This document shows positions 55,919-64,000 of a stretch of 64,000 bases of DNA, piece by piece. The stretch is taken from assembly GCF_009796865.1 (NCBI RefSeq), contig NZ_CP047028.1, forward strand, positions 2,976,001 through 3,040,000, read 5' to 3'. Position 1 is the stretch's first letter. Every line of letters begins with the position of its first letter. The position numbers and the translations under genes were made by a program. Under the pieces are notes generated by a model that made no database searches, was not told where the DNA came from, and worked only from the letters and a program-made list of their open reading frames with translations. The stretch is from Formosa sp. L2A11. GTDB taxonomy: Bacteria; Bacteroidota; Bacteroidia; Flavobacteriales; Flavobacteriaceae.

Positions 55919-56095
55919 ATGAAAGAACTTATTGAAAACATCAAAAGCACAACTGAAGCATTTCAAGTTGATGCAGATTTACAATTAGAAAGTGGAAATA
56001 AAGCAGCTGGTACTAGAGCAAGAAAATCATCTTTAGCTTTAGAAAAACTTTTAAAAGAATTCCGTAAGGTTTCTGTTGCTGAATCAAAAAAATAA
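55919..56095 (+). CDS. histone H1-like DNA-binding protein
   Basis: 58 residues from ATG 55919; a longer frame upstream from 55832 is rejected because a -7 box TACTTTCG lies inside it. MKELIENIKSTTEAFQVDAD followed by KAAGTRARKSSLALEKLLKEFRKVSV is the common flavobacterial histone H1 form, a short basic helix protein thought to bind DNA without specificity. Terminator directly follows. Confidence 0.88.
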   Translation: MKELIENIKSTTEAFQVDADLQLESGNKAAGTRARKSSLALEKLLKEFRKVSVAESKK

Positions 56096-56104
56096 AAAAA
56101 CATA

Positions 56105-56130
56105 CCTCCTCTTTAGAAATAAAGAGGAGG
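56105..56130 (+). terminator. perfect 11-bp hairpin with GAAA tetraloop
   Basis: CCTCCTCTTTA-GAAA-TAAAGAGGAGG. GAAA is an unusually stable tetraloop. Only ATTATATTA follows rather than a T run, but the position just after the histone-like gene supports a terminator or mRNA-stabilising hairpin. Confidence 0.7.
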
Positions 56131-56318
56131 ATTATATTACTCTACTCTTAAAATTTTAAAGCCTTAAATTGGGCAGAAAAACACTAATTATTTACTTTTT
56201 AATTATAAGCCGTGCTAAACGGTTTATGTAATTAACTAAAAATAAGAAGTTTAATTTTAAAGCTTAAAAACTTTGAAATTCTAAGGGTAAAAATTAGGAT
56301 GATTTTATAAAATATCTA

Positions 56319-56326
56319 TATATTTG
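56319..56326 (+). promoter_or_regulatory. -7 box TATATTTG of the tRNA gene
   Basis: Matches TAnnTTTG and lies 18 bases upstream of the tRNA; no clear -33 TTTG. Confidence 0.5.
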
Positions 56327-56344
56327 CATCCGCTTACCAAAATT

Positions 56345-56417
56345 GCGAGAGTAGCTCAGTTGGTAGAGCGTCAGCCTTCCAAGCTGAATGTCGCCGGTTC
56401 GAACCCGGTCTCTCGCT
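56345..56417 (+). tRNA. tRNA-Gly (anticodon TCC)
   Basis: 73 bases. Acceptor GCGAGAG pairs fully with CTCTCGC; D arm GCTC..GAGC; anticodon arm TCAGC-CTTCCAA-GCTGA, giving TCC; T arm GCCGG-TTCGAAC-CCGGT with one wobble. No encoded CCA. Discriminator base T as in bacterial glycine tRNAs. Confidence 0.95.
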
Positions 56418-56418
56418 C

Positions 56419-56455
56419 AAAGAGCTTCATAAAAATATGAAGCTCTTTTTTTTGC
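56419..56455 (+). terminator. rho-independent terminator of the tRNA gene
   Basis: AAAGAGCTTCAT and ATGAAGCTCTTT form a 12-bp stem around AAAAAT, with the A run on the left and eight T on the right. Confidence 0.92.
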
Positions 56456-56471
56456 GATAAAGAGTATGCCA

Positions 56472-58994
56472 TTACATTCTAAAAGGCACTTCACTATCTA
56501 TATCATCAAAATTTCTTTGAGACACTAATTTATTTTCCAATGGCTCGTAGATTTCAGATTTCATATTACTACCATTAAATTTAGAGGTCCAATACACCAA
56601 TTTTTGTAGGTTAAGGCTTCTAAAGTCTTCAGATACTTTTTCAGAGAAATCACAACCACTAATACTTAATACTTCAAGCTGTTTTAATGATGCAAGTTCT
56701 ACCGGTAAAACAACTTGTTTGAAATTGTTTATTCCTAACACACGTAAGTTTTTAAGATTGGCAATCCAAATCGGAATTTTTTCTTCTTTATGATGTGCGC
56801 TGATAAAAAGCGTTTCTAATTTTAACTCAGAAATCGATTCAGGGTATATAGCTCCATTTTCATCTAAACCTTCTAACCAAAGGTGTTTTAAAGAATTCCA
56901 ACGCGATATCACTTCAATACTTTCATCACTGATGTTATCACAATGGATCAGTTTTACAGCTTTAATAGTTTCAATTTTAAGGTTGTCTATGGTTTTAACA
57001 GCTACACTCTGCATTATTAATTTTTTAAGCTGAAGTAAATTTACAGCAGGAAAATCATCAAAACCTCTGGCTTCAAATACATCTAAAAACTCAAGGTTTG
57101 GTGTGTGGGCTAATAAACGTTCTAAAGCTTCGGTAGTTCCGTTATAACTATCTATTCTTAATACTTTTAAATTGGGATGATTAAAGGCTGTTAATGCATT
57201 GTTATGTTCTGGCTTATTTTTTTTAAACGTAATGGTAAGCTCTTTTAAATTCACGAAGTTTTTTAATAAGCTCTCTAACTGACTCACATCACTGGTAAAA
57301 TCAAATGATTCAATTTTCTCTGGATGTCTAAAAGTTTCAAAATCTAATACATTATTTACATCATTATTTCTATGTCCTAGATTAAATTTAGCAGCACTAA
57401 TTATTGCATAAAATTGCTGTAAATTAAGAATTGGTGTGGCTTTAATTTCTAGATGAAACACATCAAATTGTTCTGTTCCTGCATTTATGCCTTTAATTTC
57501 AGAAATAGTTAAATTGGTAATTTGTCTAGGTAAATGGTCGGTGTCTACAACTAAAGCACTCGCATTTTTAATAGTTAAGTTTTCTAAATGCTCTATTTTT
57601 GAAAACAGTGTAGGAAAAATTCTAACCGCTAATTTTATATCTCTAGTACCTGACTCTTGAAATCTGTATAATTCTACATTTTTAAGTTTTTTACATTGCT
57701 CAATTCCTTCAAAAAGCCAATCTAATTTATGTTCTAGTTTATAATGAAGCGTTGCTAAATTTTTAAATGCAGCTAATGCTATTTTATGCGGAATTTCTGG
57801 TGCTTCACAATCTACAGTTATCGTCTTTAAATTAGGAAAAAACGCAGCATTATCTAACACAAAGTTCAGAAGTTTAGGCGAATCTATTTCTATAGACTCT
57901 CGAAGACTTACTTCCGTCATTGGTGTAATATTAGTTTTGCTATATGTAATTTTTGTTTCTAATTTAGGTCTAGGAATATCTCCAAAACATCTAGAGGCAT
58001 CTCCAAAAAACAAGGTAGACGATATAGAATCTATCTTAGGAGCACAAAGTTGAAAAAGTTCTAATTTTGGTAAATCATCAAAACCACTTGGTAAGCTAGC
58101 TATGCTTTTAGATAAAAGCTCAAACTGTTTTAGTTGCTTTAAATGACTAACATCTTTAGGCAATGCTGTTAATTCATCTAAGCCAAACAATTCTATAATT
58201 TTTAAGAATGCAGGAAACTCGACTTGAGACAGGTCTTGAACGCCGATAAAACGTAGTTTCAACTTTTTTAATTCAGTAAATTTTGTAAGCCAATTAAAAT
58301 CGGTTAGATTTATATTGGAAGTAGATCTTCCTGTCCAATAAGCACCTATAATATTTATCTTTTTTAAGGCTGTTAGCTGAGACATTGTACTTGGAAACTT
58401 TTTTAAAGAAGGTGCAACAAGCTTTAGTTTTTTTAAATTTGATAAATTACCAAAATCCTCTGGTAGTTGCTCAAACTCACCCTCTATATCTATTTCTTCT
58501 AAAGACGTTAATTTTGATATCTCATTAAGAATACTATCATATTTATTACCAAAATCTTTTAAATGGATTTCTAAACTTTTTATGCCGTTAAATCGGCTTA
58601 ATATATGAGGATGTTCTAACAAGCTATCTAAAAAATCTGTCGAAGAATGAAAAAGCCATAGTTCTGATGCTCCACCAATTAGGTTATATAATTTAAGAAG
58701 GTCTAAGTCTTCAGATAGCAATCCATATTCTAAAATAGAAATCATTCTGGCTACACGCTTTCCTTTTTGTGTTATTCTTTTTCGACTTTTAAAAGCAATT
58801 TGTAAAGCTTCTGGGGCTTGTTTTTTTATGATGTTAGCACACTCTGTTCTATTTTTTTTATTAGATGTTGCTTTTGCAATCACAAAAATTTCATAATAAA
58901 AATCCTCTGGAAAGTTTTTACACTTTTTAATGTCTTCATAATATTCATCCATTGTATAAAACTTGAAAACAGATGTTTCTGCTAGTTTTGTCAT
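56472..58994 (-). CDS. large leucine-rich-repeat protein, copy 1
   Basis: 840 residues, no signal peptide or membrane helix, so cytoplasmic. The N-terminal 120 residues are a helical domain (NFPEDFYYEIFVIAKATSNKKN, CANIIKKQAPEALQIAFKSRKRI, RMISILEYGLLSEDLDLLKLYNLI). The remainder is irregular leucine-rich repeats of about 23 residues (LPEDFGNLSNLKKLKL; LTALPKDVSHLKQLKQFELL; LVVDTDHLPRQITNLTISE). No C-terminal effector or enzyme domain is seen. First of three tandem paralogues and the closest relative of copy 2: the C-terminal half is nearly identical, the N-terminal third differs in blocks. Tandem LRRs of this kind suggest protein recognition; ligand unknown. Confidence 0.85.
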   Translation of the reverse strand: MTKLAETSVFKFYTMDEYYEDIKKCKNFPEDFYYEIFVIAKATSNKKNRTECANIIKKQAPEALQIAFKSRKRITQKGKRVARMISILEYGLLSEDLDLLKLYNLIGGASELWLFHSSTDFLDSLLEHPHILSRFNGIKSLEIHLKDFGNKYDSILNEISKLTSLEEIDIEGEFEQLPEDFGNLSNLKKLKLVAPSLKKFPSTMSQLTALKKINIIGAYWTGRSTSNINLTDFNWLTKFTELKKLKLRFIGVQDLSQVEFPAFLKIIELFGLDELTALPKDVSHLKQLKQFELLSKSIASLPSGFDDLPKLELFQLCAPKIDSISSTLFFGDASRCFGDIPRPKLETKITYSKTNITPMTEVSLRESIEIDSPKLLNFVLDNAAFFPNLKTITVDCEAPEIPHKIALAAFKNLATLHYKLEHKLDWLFEGIEQCKKLKNVELYRFQESGTRDIKLAVRIFPTLFSKIEHLENLTIKNASALVVDTDHLPRQITNLTISEIKGINAGTEQFDVFHLEIKATPILNLQQFYAIISAAKFNLGHRNNDVNNVLDFETFRHPEKIESFDFTSDVSQLESLLKNFVNLKELTITFKKNKPEHNNALTAFNHPNLKVLRIDSYNGTTEALERLLAHTPNLEFLDVFEARGFDDFPAVNLLQLKKLIMQSVAVKTIDNLKIETIKAVKLIHCDNISDESIEVISRWNSLKHLWLEGLDENGAIYPESISELKLETLFISAHHKEEKIPIWIANLKNLRVLGINNFKQVVLPVELASLKQLEVLSISGCDFSEKVSEDFRSLNLQKLVYWTSKFNGSNMKSEIYEPLENKLVSQRNFDDIDSEVPFRM

Positions 58995-59076
58995 AATAAT
59001 CGTTAATTTTTAAAGTATAAATTTCTTTTGGAAACAGGTTTTTTAGATTGCGGTACGTTGTAATTTATTTTTTTAG

Positions 59077-61629
59077 CTACACCCTAAAAGGCGCTTCACT
59101 ATCTATATCATCAAAATCTCTTTGAGACACTAATTTATTTTCTAATGGCTCATAGATTTCAGATTTCATATTGCTACCATTAAATTTAGAGGTCCAATAC
59201 ACCAATTTTTGCAGGTTAAGGTTTCTAAATTCTTCGGCTACTTTTTCAGAAAATTCACAACCACTAATGCTTAATACTTCAAGCTGTGTTAGTGTTGCTA
59301 ATTCTACAGGTAAAACCACTTGTTTAAAATTGTTTATTCCTAATACGCGTAGGTTTTTAAGATTGGCAATCCAAGTAGGTATTTTTTCTTCTTTATGATG
59401 TGCACTGATAAAAAGCGTTTCTAATTTTAACTCAGAAATCGATTCAGGGTATATAGCTCCATTTTCATCTAAACCTTCTAACCAAAGGTGATTTAAAGAA
59501 TTCCAACGCGATATCACTTCAATACTTTCATCGTTAATATGATCACAATGTATCAGTTTTACAGCTTCAATAGTTTCAACGTTTAGATTGTCTATGGTTT
59601 TAACAGCTACACTCTGCATTATTAATTTTTTAAGATGAGGCAATGTTACCGCAGGAAAAGCATCAAAACCTCTGGCTTCAAATACGTCTAAAAATTCAAG
59701 GTTTGGTGTATGTGTTAATAAACGTTCTAAAGCCTCGGTAGTTCCGTTATAACTATCAATTTTTAATACTTTTAAATTTTTATGCTGATGAGCAGTTAAT
59801 GCATTGTTATGTTCGGGCTTATTTTTTTTAAACGTAATGGTAAGCTCTTTTAAATTCACAAAGTTTTTTAATAAGCTCTCTAACTGACTCACATCACTGG
59901 TAAAATCAAATGATTCAATTTTCTCTGGATGTCTAAAAGTTTCAAAATCTAACACATTATTTACATCAACATTTCTATATCCTAAATTAAATTTAGCAGC
60001 ACTAATTATTGCATAAAATTGCTGTAAATTAAGTATTGGTGTGTCTTTAATTTCCAGATGAAATACATCAAACTGTTCTGTTCCTGCATTTATGCCTTTA
60101 ATTTCAGAAATCGTCAAATTGGTAATATGCTTAGGTAAATGGTCGGTGTCTACAACTAAAGCACTCGCATTTTTAATCGTCAAGTTTTCTAACTGCTCAA
60201 TTTTTGAAAATACATTAGGAAAAATTCTAACCGCTAATTTGAAATCTCTAGTACCTGACTCTTGAAACCTGTATAATTCTACATTTTTAAGTTTTGTACA
60301 TTGCTCAATTCCTTCAAAAAGCCAATCTAATTTATGCTCTAGCTTATAGTTAAGCGTTTTTAGGTTTTTAAATGCTGCTAATGCTATTTTATGTGGAGTT
60401 TCTGGTGCTTCACAATCTACTGTAATCGTCTTTAAATTAGGGAAAAACGCAGCATTATCTAAAACAAAATTAAGTAGCTTGGGCGAATCTATTTCTATAG
60501 ATTCTCGCAAACTTACTTCCGTCATTGGTGAAATATTAGTTTCTTCGCTATATGAAATTTTTGTTTCTAATTTAGGTCTAGGCGTTTCTTCAAAACATCT
60601 AGACGCATCTCCAAAAAACAAGGTAGATGATATAGAATCTATCTTAGGCGCATGAAGTTGAAAAAGTTCTAATTTTGGTAAATCATCAAAACCACTTGGT
60701 AAGCTATCAATACTTTTAGATAAAAGCTCAAACTCTTTTAGTTGCTTTAAATGGCTAACATCTTTAGGCAATGCTGTTAATTCATCTAAGCAAAAAAATT
60801 CTATTTGTTTTAAGGTTGCTGGAAACACAACTTGAGACAAATCTTGAACGCCCACAAAATGAAGTTTCAACTCTTCTAATTCAGTAAGTTTTGTAAGCCA
60901 ATTAAAATCGGTTAGATTCATATTGTCATTAGTGCTAAGGCTTAAATAATCGCCTTCAATACGTAATTTTTTTAAGGCTATTAATTGAGACATTGTACTT
61001 GGAAACCTTTTTAGACAAGGCGCAACAAACTTTAATTTATTTAAATTTAATAAATTACCAAAATCCTCTGGTAGTTGTTCATAATCACCTTCGAGATCTA
61101 TTTCTTCTAAAGACGTTAATTTTGATATTTCTTTAAGAATACTATCATATTTATTCCCTTGTCCTTTTAGATGAATTTTTAAGCTCTTAATACCGTTAAA
61201 TCGACTTAATATATGAGGATGTTCTAACAATCGATCTAAAAAATCTGTTGAAAAATGAAAAAATCCAAGTTCTGATTTCCATTCTCTATATGGCCGACTA
61301 GTTATTAGGTAATGTAATTTAACAAGGTCTAAGTCTTCAGATAGCAATCCATATTCTAAAATGGAAATCATTCTAGGGCTTGAAGTTATTATATTTCCTT
61401 TTTGTGTTATTTTTTTTCGGCTTTTAAAGGCTATTTGTAACGCTTCTGGGGCTTGTTTTTTTATGATGTTAGCACATTCTGTTCTATTTTTTTTATTAGA
61501 TGTTGATTTTGCTATCACAAAAATTTCATAATAGAAATCTTCTGGAAAGTTTTTAAAGGCCTTAATAACGTCATAAGTTTTGTCAATTTCAAAAAAATCA
61601 AAAACAGGGGTTTCTATTAATTTTGTCAT
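59077..61629 (-). CDS. large leucine-rich-repeat protein, copy 2
   Basis: 850 residues, same architecture as copy 1, and separated from it by 82 bases that closely match the spacer before copy 3. The shared segments include the whole FPEDFYYEIFVIAK..TSNKKNRTECANIIKK block, MTEVSLRESIEIDSPKLLNFVLD and the C-terminal IYEPLENKLVSQR. Differences cluster near residues 5-22, 75-120 and 215-270. It adds a SSP insertion in the N-terminal domain and lacks nothing essential. Likely co-transcribed with copy 3 and copy 1. Confidence 0.85.
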   Translation of the reverse strand: MTKLIETPVFDFFEIDKTYDVIKAFKNFPEDFYYEIFVIAKSTSNKKNRTECANIIKKQAPEALQIAFKSRKKITQKGNIITSSPRMISILEYGLLSEDLDLVKLHYLITSRPYREWKSELGFFHFSTDFLDRLLEHPHILSRFNGIKSLKIHLKGQGNKYDSILKEISKLTSLEEIDLEGDYEQLPEDFGNLLNLNKLKFVAPCLKRFPSTMSQLIALKKLRIEGDYLSLSTNDNMNLTDFNWLTKLTELEELKLHFVGVQDLSQVVFPATLKQIEFFCLDELTALPKDVSHLKQLKEFELLSKSIDSLPSGFDDLPKLELFQLHAPKIDSISSTLFFGDASRCFEETPRPKLETKISYSEETNISPMTEVSLRESIEIDSPKLLNFVLDNAAFFPNLKTITVDCEAPETPHKIALAAFKNLKTLNYKLEHKLDWLFEGIEQCTKLKNVELYRFQESGTRDFKLAVRIFPNVFSKIEQLENLTIKNASALVVDTDHLPKHITNLTISEIKGINAGTEQFDVFHLEIKDTPILNLQQFYAIISAAKFNLGYRNVDVNNVLDFETFRHPEKIESFDFTSDVSQLESLLKNFVNLKELTITFKKNKPEHNNALTAHQHKNLKVLKIDSYNGTTEALERLLTHTPNLEFLDVFEARGFDAFPAVTLPHLKKLIMQSVAVKTIDNLNVETIEAVKLIHCDHINDESIEVISRWNSLNHLWLEGLDENGAIYPESISELKLETLFISAHHKEEKIPTWIANLKNLRVLGINNFKQVVLPVELATLTQLEVLSISGCEFSEKVAEEFRNLNLQKLVYWTSKFNGSNMKSEIYEPLENKLVSQRDFDDIDSEAPFRV

Positions 61630-61707
61630 AGTAATCGTTAATTTTTAGGGTATAAATTTCTTTTGGAAACAGGTTTTTTAGATACAGTACGTTGTGCTTA
61701 AATTTCT

Positions 61708-64000
61708 TTAACAGTACAGATTATATTTTTCATATCTGTTATCAAAATCCTCTTTTAATAATTTATTTCCAGCTAATGCGTAGTATTTAGAAGATTTCAT
61801 ATTGTTTCCATTAAATTTTGAATACCTGTAAATTAAATCCTCTAAATTCAAATTCTTAAATTTATCAGACACTTGTTCTGAAAAATCACAGCCTCTAATA
61901 CTCATTATTTTTAATTGGGTTAATTCGGCTAATTCTTCCGGTAATGGGGAACGCCTAAAGTTTTCTATACCTAAAACTCGTAAGGATTTCATTTTTCCTA
62001 TCCATTTCGGGATTTGTCTCTTAGCGTAACAACCATCAATAAAAAAGGTATCTAAATTTAAGTCTGCAATAGTCTCAGGATAGCTTTCAACATCTTTACT
62101 AATGCTTTCTAACCAAAGAAATTTAAGCGTTTTCCAATGCGATGCCGTAACCATAGCATCGTAACCAAAATTGTCACACGATAAAACTTTAAATAGTTCT
62201 ATGTTGGGCACTGTTAAGTTTTCTATAGACTGTATATCATCGCTATAAAATAATTTCAGTGTTTTTAGTTTGTTTAAAGTAATTTTAGGTAAGTCTGCAA
62301 GTCCTACACAATCGTAAATTTCTAAAAATTCTAGATGAGGCGTATGCTCTAATAATAATTTAATAACACTAGTGTTGCCATTAAAATTTTTAATGGTTAA
62401 GTTTTTTAAATTATGGTGTGTATAAGCGGTTAAACCATTGTTTTGTTCGGCATTATCTTTATTAAAATCAATGGTTAGTGTTTGTAAATTACAAAGTGCT
62501 TTTAATGCCTTATCTAAGCCTTTTACATTAGTATTAAATATGAAATTTTTAATGTTTTCAGGGTCTTTAAAATTATCAAAATCTAAAATCTCATTTTTAA
62601 CTCTATTTTCATCGCCTAACTTCATTTTTTTAGCACGTATTACCGAATAAAATTTTTGCAATGCGGTAATAGGTGTATCTATTACTTTTATATGATTTAC
62701 CTCAAAATCTTCAACACCTGGCTCAATGACTTTTATATCTGTAATGGTAAGACTGTCTGTCTTTATAGGTAAATAATCTGTATTTAAAACTAGTGCTTTT
62801 GCACGGTGCACGCGTAAGGTTTGCAAATGCTTTACTCTAGAAAATGCTTGAGGGAAATTAGCAACATCAGCATTTGTCATTTTAGCATTAGTCGCATCGT
62901 ATATTCCGAAAACAAGAACGTCTTCTAGCTTTTTACATTCGTGAATACCCTCTAAAACCCATTCTAAATGATGTGCTAATCTATACTTAAGATTTTTAAG
63001 TTTTTTAAATGCAGAAAGCGTATGTGCACTTCTTCTTTTTGGTGCATCACAATTAATTTCTATCTCTTTTAAATTAGTAAAAGACAAGGCATTATCTAAT
63101 ACAAAACTAAGAAGCTCTGGATGGGTAAAAACGATTCTTTTTAGCTTAGTTACAGGTGTTTCACCATAAGGCATAAACTCTGTATGGAAACCCAGTAAAC
63201 GTTTAATATTTGGTCCAAAAATAAAAGATGCAGGAACTTTTTTTAACTTAGATAAATACACAGCTTCAAAAACCTCTAAGGTTTTGAATTCACTAACAGA
63301 TGCAGGAAAGTGTTCTAACGATTCCATACCACTTAACCTTAATTTTTTCAATTTAGGTAAGTGACCAAGTGTTTCTGGTAAAGCGGTTAGATTTTCTAAC
63401 CTAAAAAGCTCTAATTCTTTTAAACTTGCCGGAAGCTCTACACCAGAGAGATCTTGCACTGTAAAAGAACCTATTCTTAAATGCTTTAAACTTGTAAGTT
63501 CTGTAAGCCAAGTAAAGTTAACTATGTTAGGGTTAGGATCGTCATCACCAAAACGAAAATCCCCTCTAAACTCCAACTTTTTAAGTGCTTTTAACTTGGT
63601 TATTCCTACGGGAACCCATACTAAGTTAGGTGCTTCTAGTATAAACTCTTTTAAGTTAACTAATCGTTCTAGTTCTTCTGGTATGTATTTATAATCAATG
63701 TCAAGTTCTAGTTTTTCTAATGAGGTAAGTTGCGTTATGTTGTTTACAACGCTACTAAAACCTTCTTTCTGTCTAGAGGTGCTAATTGATAACTCTTTAA
63801 TACCATTAAACTGACTTAAAAGACGTGGTGTTTCTATGAAAAATTCAATGATTTCTTTTTTTGCATATTCAAGCGAAAGCGTTAAATGCCCACAAACAAG
63901 TGTAAATAGTTTAAAAAGATCTAGATCTTCTGAAAGTACACCGTACTCTAATATAGCAATCAGCTTCTTGTTAAAAGAAGAAGAATCTTCTATCAGCGTT
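61708..64000 (-). CDS. large leucine-rich-repeat protein, copy 3 (5' end outside window)
   Basis: The frame stays open to the window edge and reads IEDSSSFNKKLIAILEYGVL, SEDLDLFKLFTLVCGHL, ETPRLLSQFNGIKELSIST and LTSLEKLELDIDYKYIPEEL, i.e. the N-terminal domain and first repeats of the family; the apparent start at 63576 is an internal TTG. At least 763 residues. The protein is clearly the same family as copies 1 and 2 but far more diverged: they share SILEYG.LSEDLDL, LPE..G.L..LK.L and YSKFN.NNMKS near the end. First gene of the tandem run in transcription order. Confidence 0.85.
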   Translation of the reverse strand, partial: TLIEDSSSFNKKLIAILEYGVLSEDLDLFKLFTLVCGHLTLSLEYAKKEIIEFFIETPRLLSQFNGIKELSISTSRQKEGFSSVVNNITQLTSLEKLELDIDYKYIPEELERLVNLKEFILEAPNLVWVPVGITKLKALKKLEFRGDFRFGDDDPNPNIVNFTWLTELTSLKHLRIGSFTVQDLSGVELPASLKELELFRLENLTALPETLGHLPKLKKLRLSGMESLEHFPASVSEFKTLEVFEAVYLSKLKKVPASFIFGPNIKRLLGFHTEFMPYGETPVTKLKRIVFTHPELLSFVLDNALSFTNLKEIEINCDAPKRRSAHTLSAFKKLKNLKYRLAHHLEWVLEGIHECKKLEDVLVFGIYDATNAKMTNADVANFPQAFSRVKHLQTLRVHRAKALVLNTDYLPIKTDSLTITDIKVIEPGVEDFEVNHIKVIDTPITALQKFYSVIRAKKMKLGDENRVKNEILDFDNFKDPENIKNFIFNTNVKGLDKALKALCNLQTLTIDFNKDNAEQNNGLTAYTHHNLKNLTIKNFNGNTSVIKLLLEHTPHLEFLEIYDCVGLADLPKITLNKLKTLKLFYSDDIQSIENLTVPNIELFKVLSCDNFGYDAMVTASHWKTLKFLWLESISKDVESYPETIADLNLDTFFIDGCYAKRQIPKWIGKMKSLRVLGIENFRRSPLPEELAELTQLKIMSIRGCDFSEQVSDKFKNLNLEDLIYRYSKFNGNNMKSSKYYALAGNKLLKEDFDNRYEKYNLYC

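Noticed and set aside
63576..63578. TTG start of LRR copy 3
   Set aside because: The frame continues upstream without a stop to the window edge and encodes the family's N-terminal domain, so this is an internal codon and the gene is truncated by the window.
1..64000. CRISPR arrays, rRNA, prophage, integrase or origin
   Set aside because: None seen on either strand; the only mobile element is the IS3-family copy and the only stable RNA gene is tRNA-Gly.

Overview
The window comes from an AT-rich member of the Bacteroidota, most likely a marine Flavobacteriaceae of the Lacinutrix/Olleya/Algibacter type. The reasons are many MK..SC-type lipoproteins followed by S/D-rich linkers, TAnnTTTG-type -7 promoter boxes, little sign of Shine-Dalgarno sequences, and families typical of flavobacteria (Lacal_2735, DUF2452, a histone H1-like protein, S9 peptidases, SHOCT). 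Genus is inference only.

Layout. 1-1117 is the 3' end of a coiled-coil ATPase of the DUF3732 type with half a zinc hook. 1195-5232 holds small lipoproteins, a two-lobed aspartyl protease and a glutaminase; one lipoprotein gene is frameshifted in a T tract. 5392-11092 is a copper island: a small CNGKC membrane protein, a His/Met-rich lipoprotein, a TonB-dependent receptor with an OprC-like CxxxM...HxM copper site, MbnP, and its diheme partner MbnH. 11323-20670 holds envelope lipoproteins, two putative metallopeptidases, a Bax inhibitor/YccA protein, a HAD phosphatase and a flavoprotein. 21011-25701 has a CPBP protease, then a two-component system whose response regulator gene is split by a complete IS3-family element (perfect 5-bp target duplication) and also carries a nonsense codon; the histidine kinase and the PepSY-like lipoprotein behind it look intact. 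25963-30256 holds a GH2 glycosidase, a VanW protein and secreted unknowns. 30397-31716 is a decayed stretch: an ECF sigma fragment run into a broken DUF1566 gene. 31844-40487 is mostly minus strand: a SHOCT protein, a DPP4-like peptidase, two acetyltransferases, a thioredoxin-fold pair, and an FAD monooxygenase with a DnaJ-like zinc-binding head. 40865-43687 is a second S9 peptidase. 44727-47771 is an aldehyde-oxidation unit (AraC regulator, aldehyde dehydrogenase, DUF779) with 21-bp-spaced direct repeats in the divergent promoter and a matching site upstream of a nearby membrane gene. 47877-50767 holds a second diheme peroxidase and a TPR protein. 51518-54515 is a photolyase/cryptochrome cluster. 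After an EamA/EmrE-like exporter, a histone H1-like protein and tRNA-Gly(TCC), the window ends in three tandem large leucine-rich-repeat genes, the last cut by the window edge.

How the genes work together. The copper island can be read as one uptake and handling route: receptor, surface or periplasmic copper binder, and a MauG-type enzyme that matures it. The aldehyde unit reads as an inducible detoxification module. The two-component system has lost its regulator, leaving an orphan kinase. The strongest candidates for something little described are the tandem LRR family with conserved spacers and patchy divergence, the MbnPH/OprC-like island in a flavobacterium, and the monooxygenase with a DnaJ-type zinc head. 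I found no CRISPR array, rRNA, prophage or integrase.
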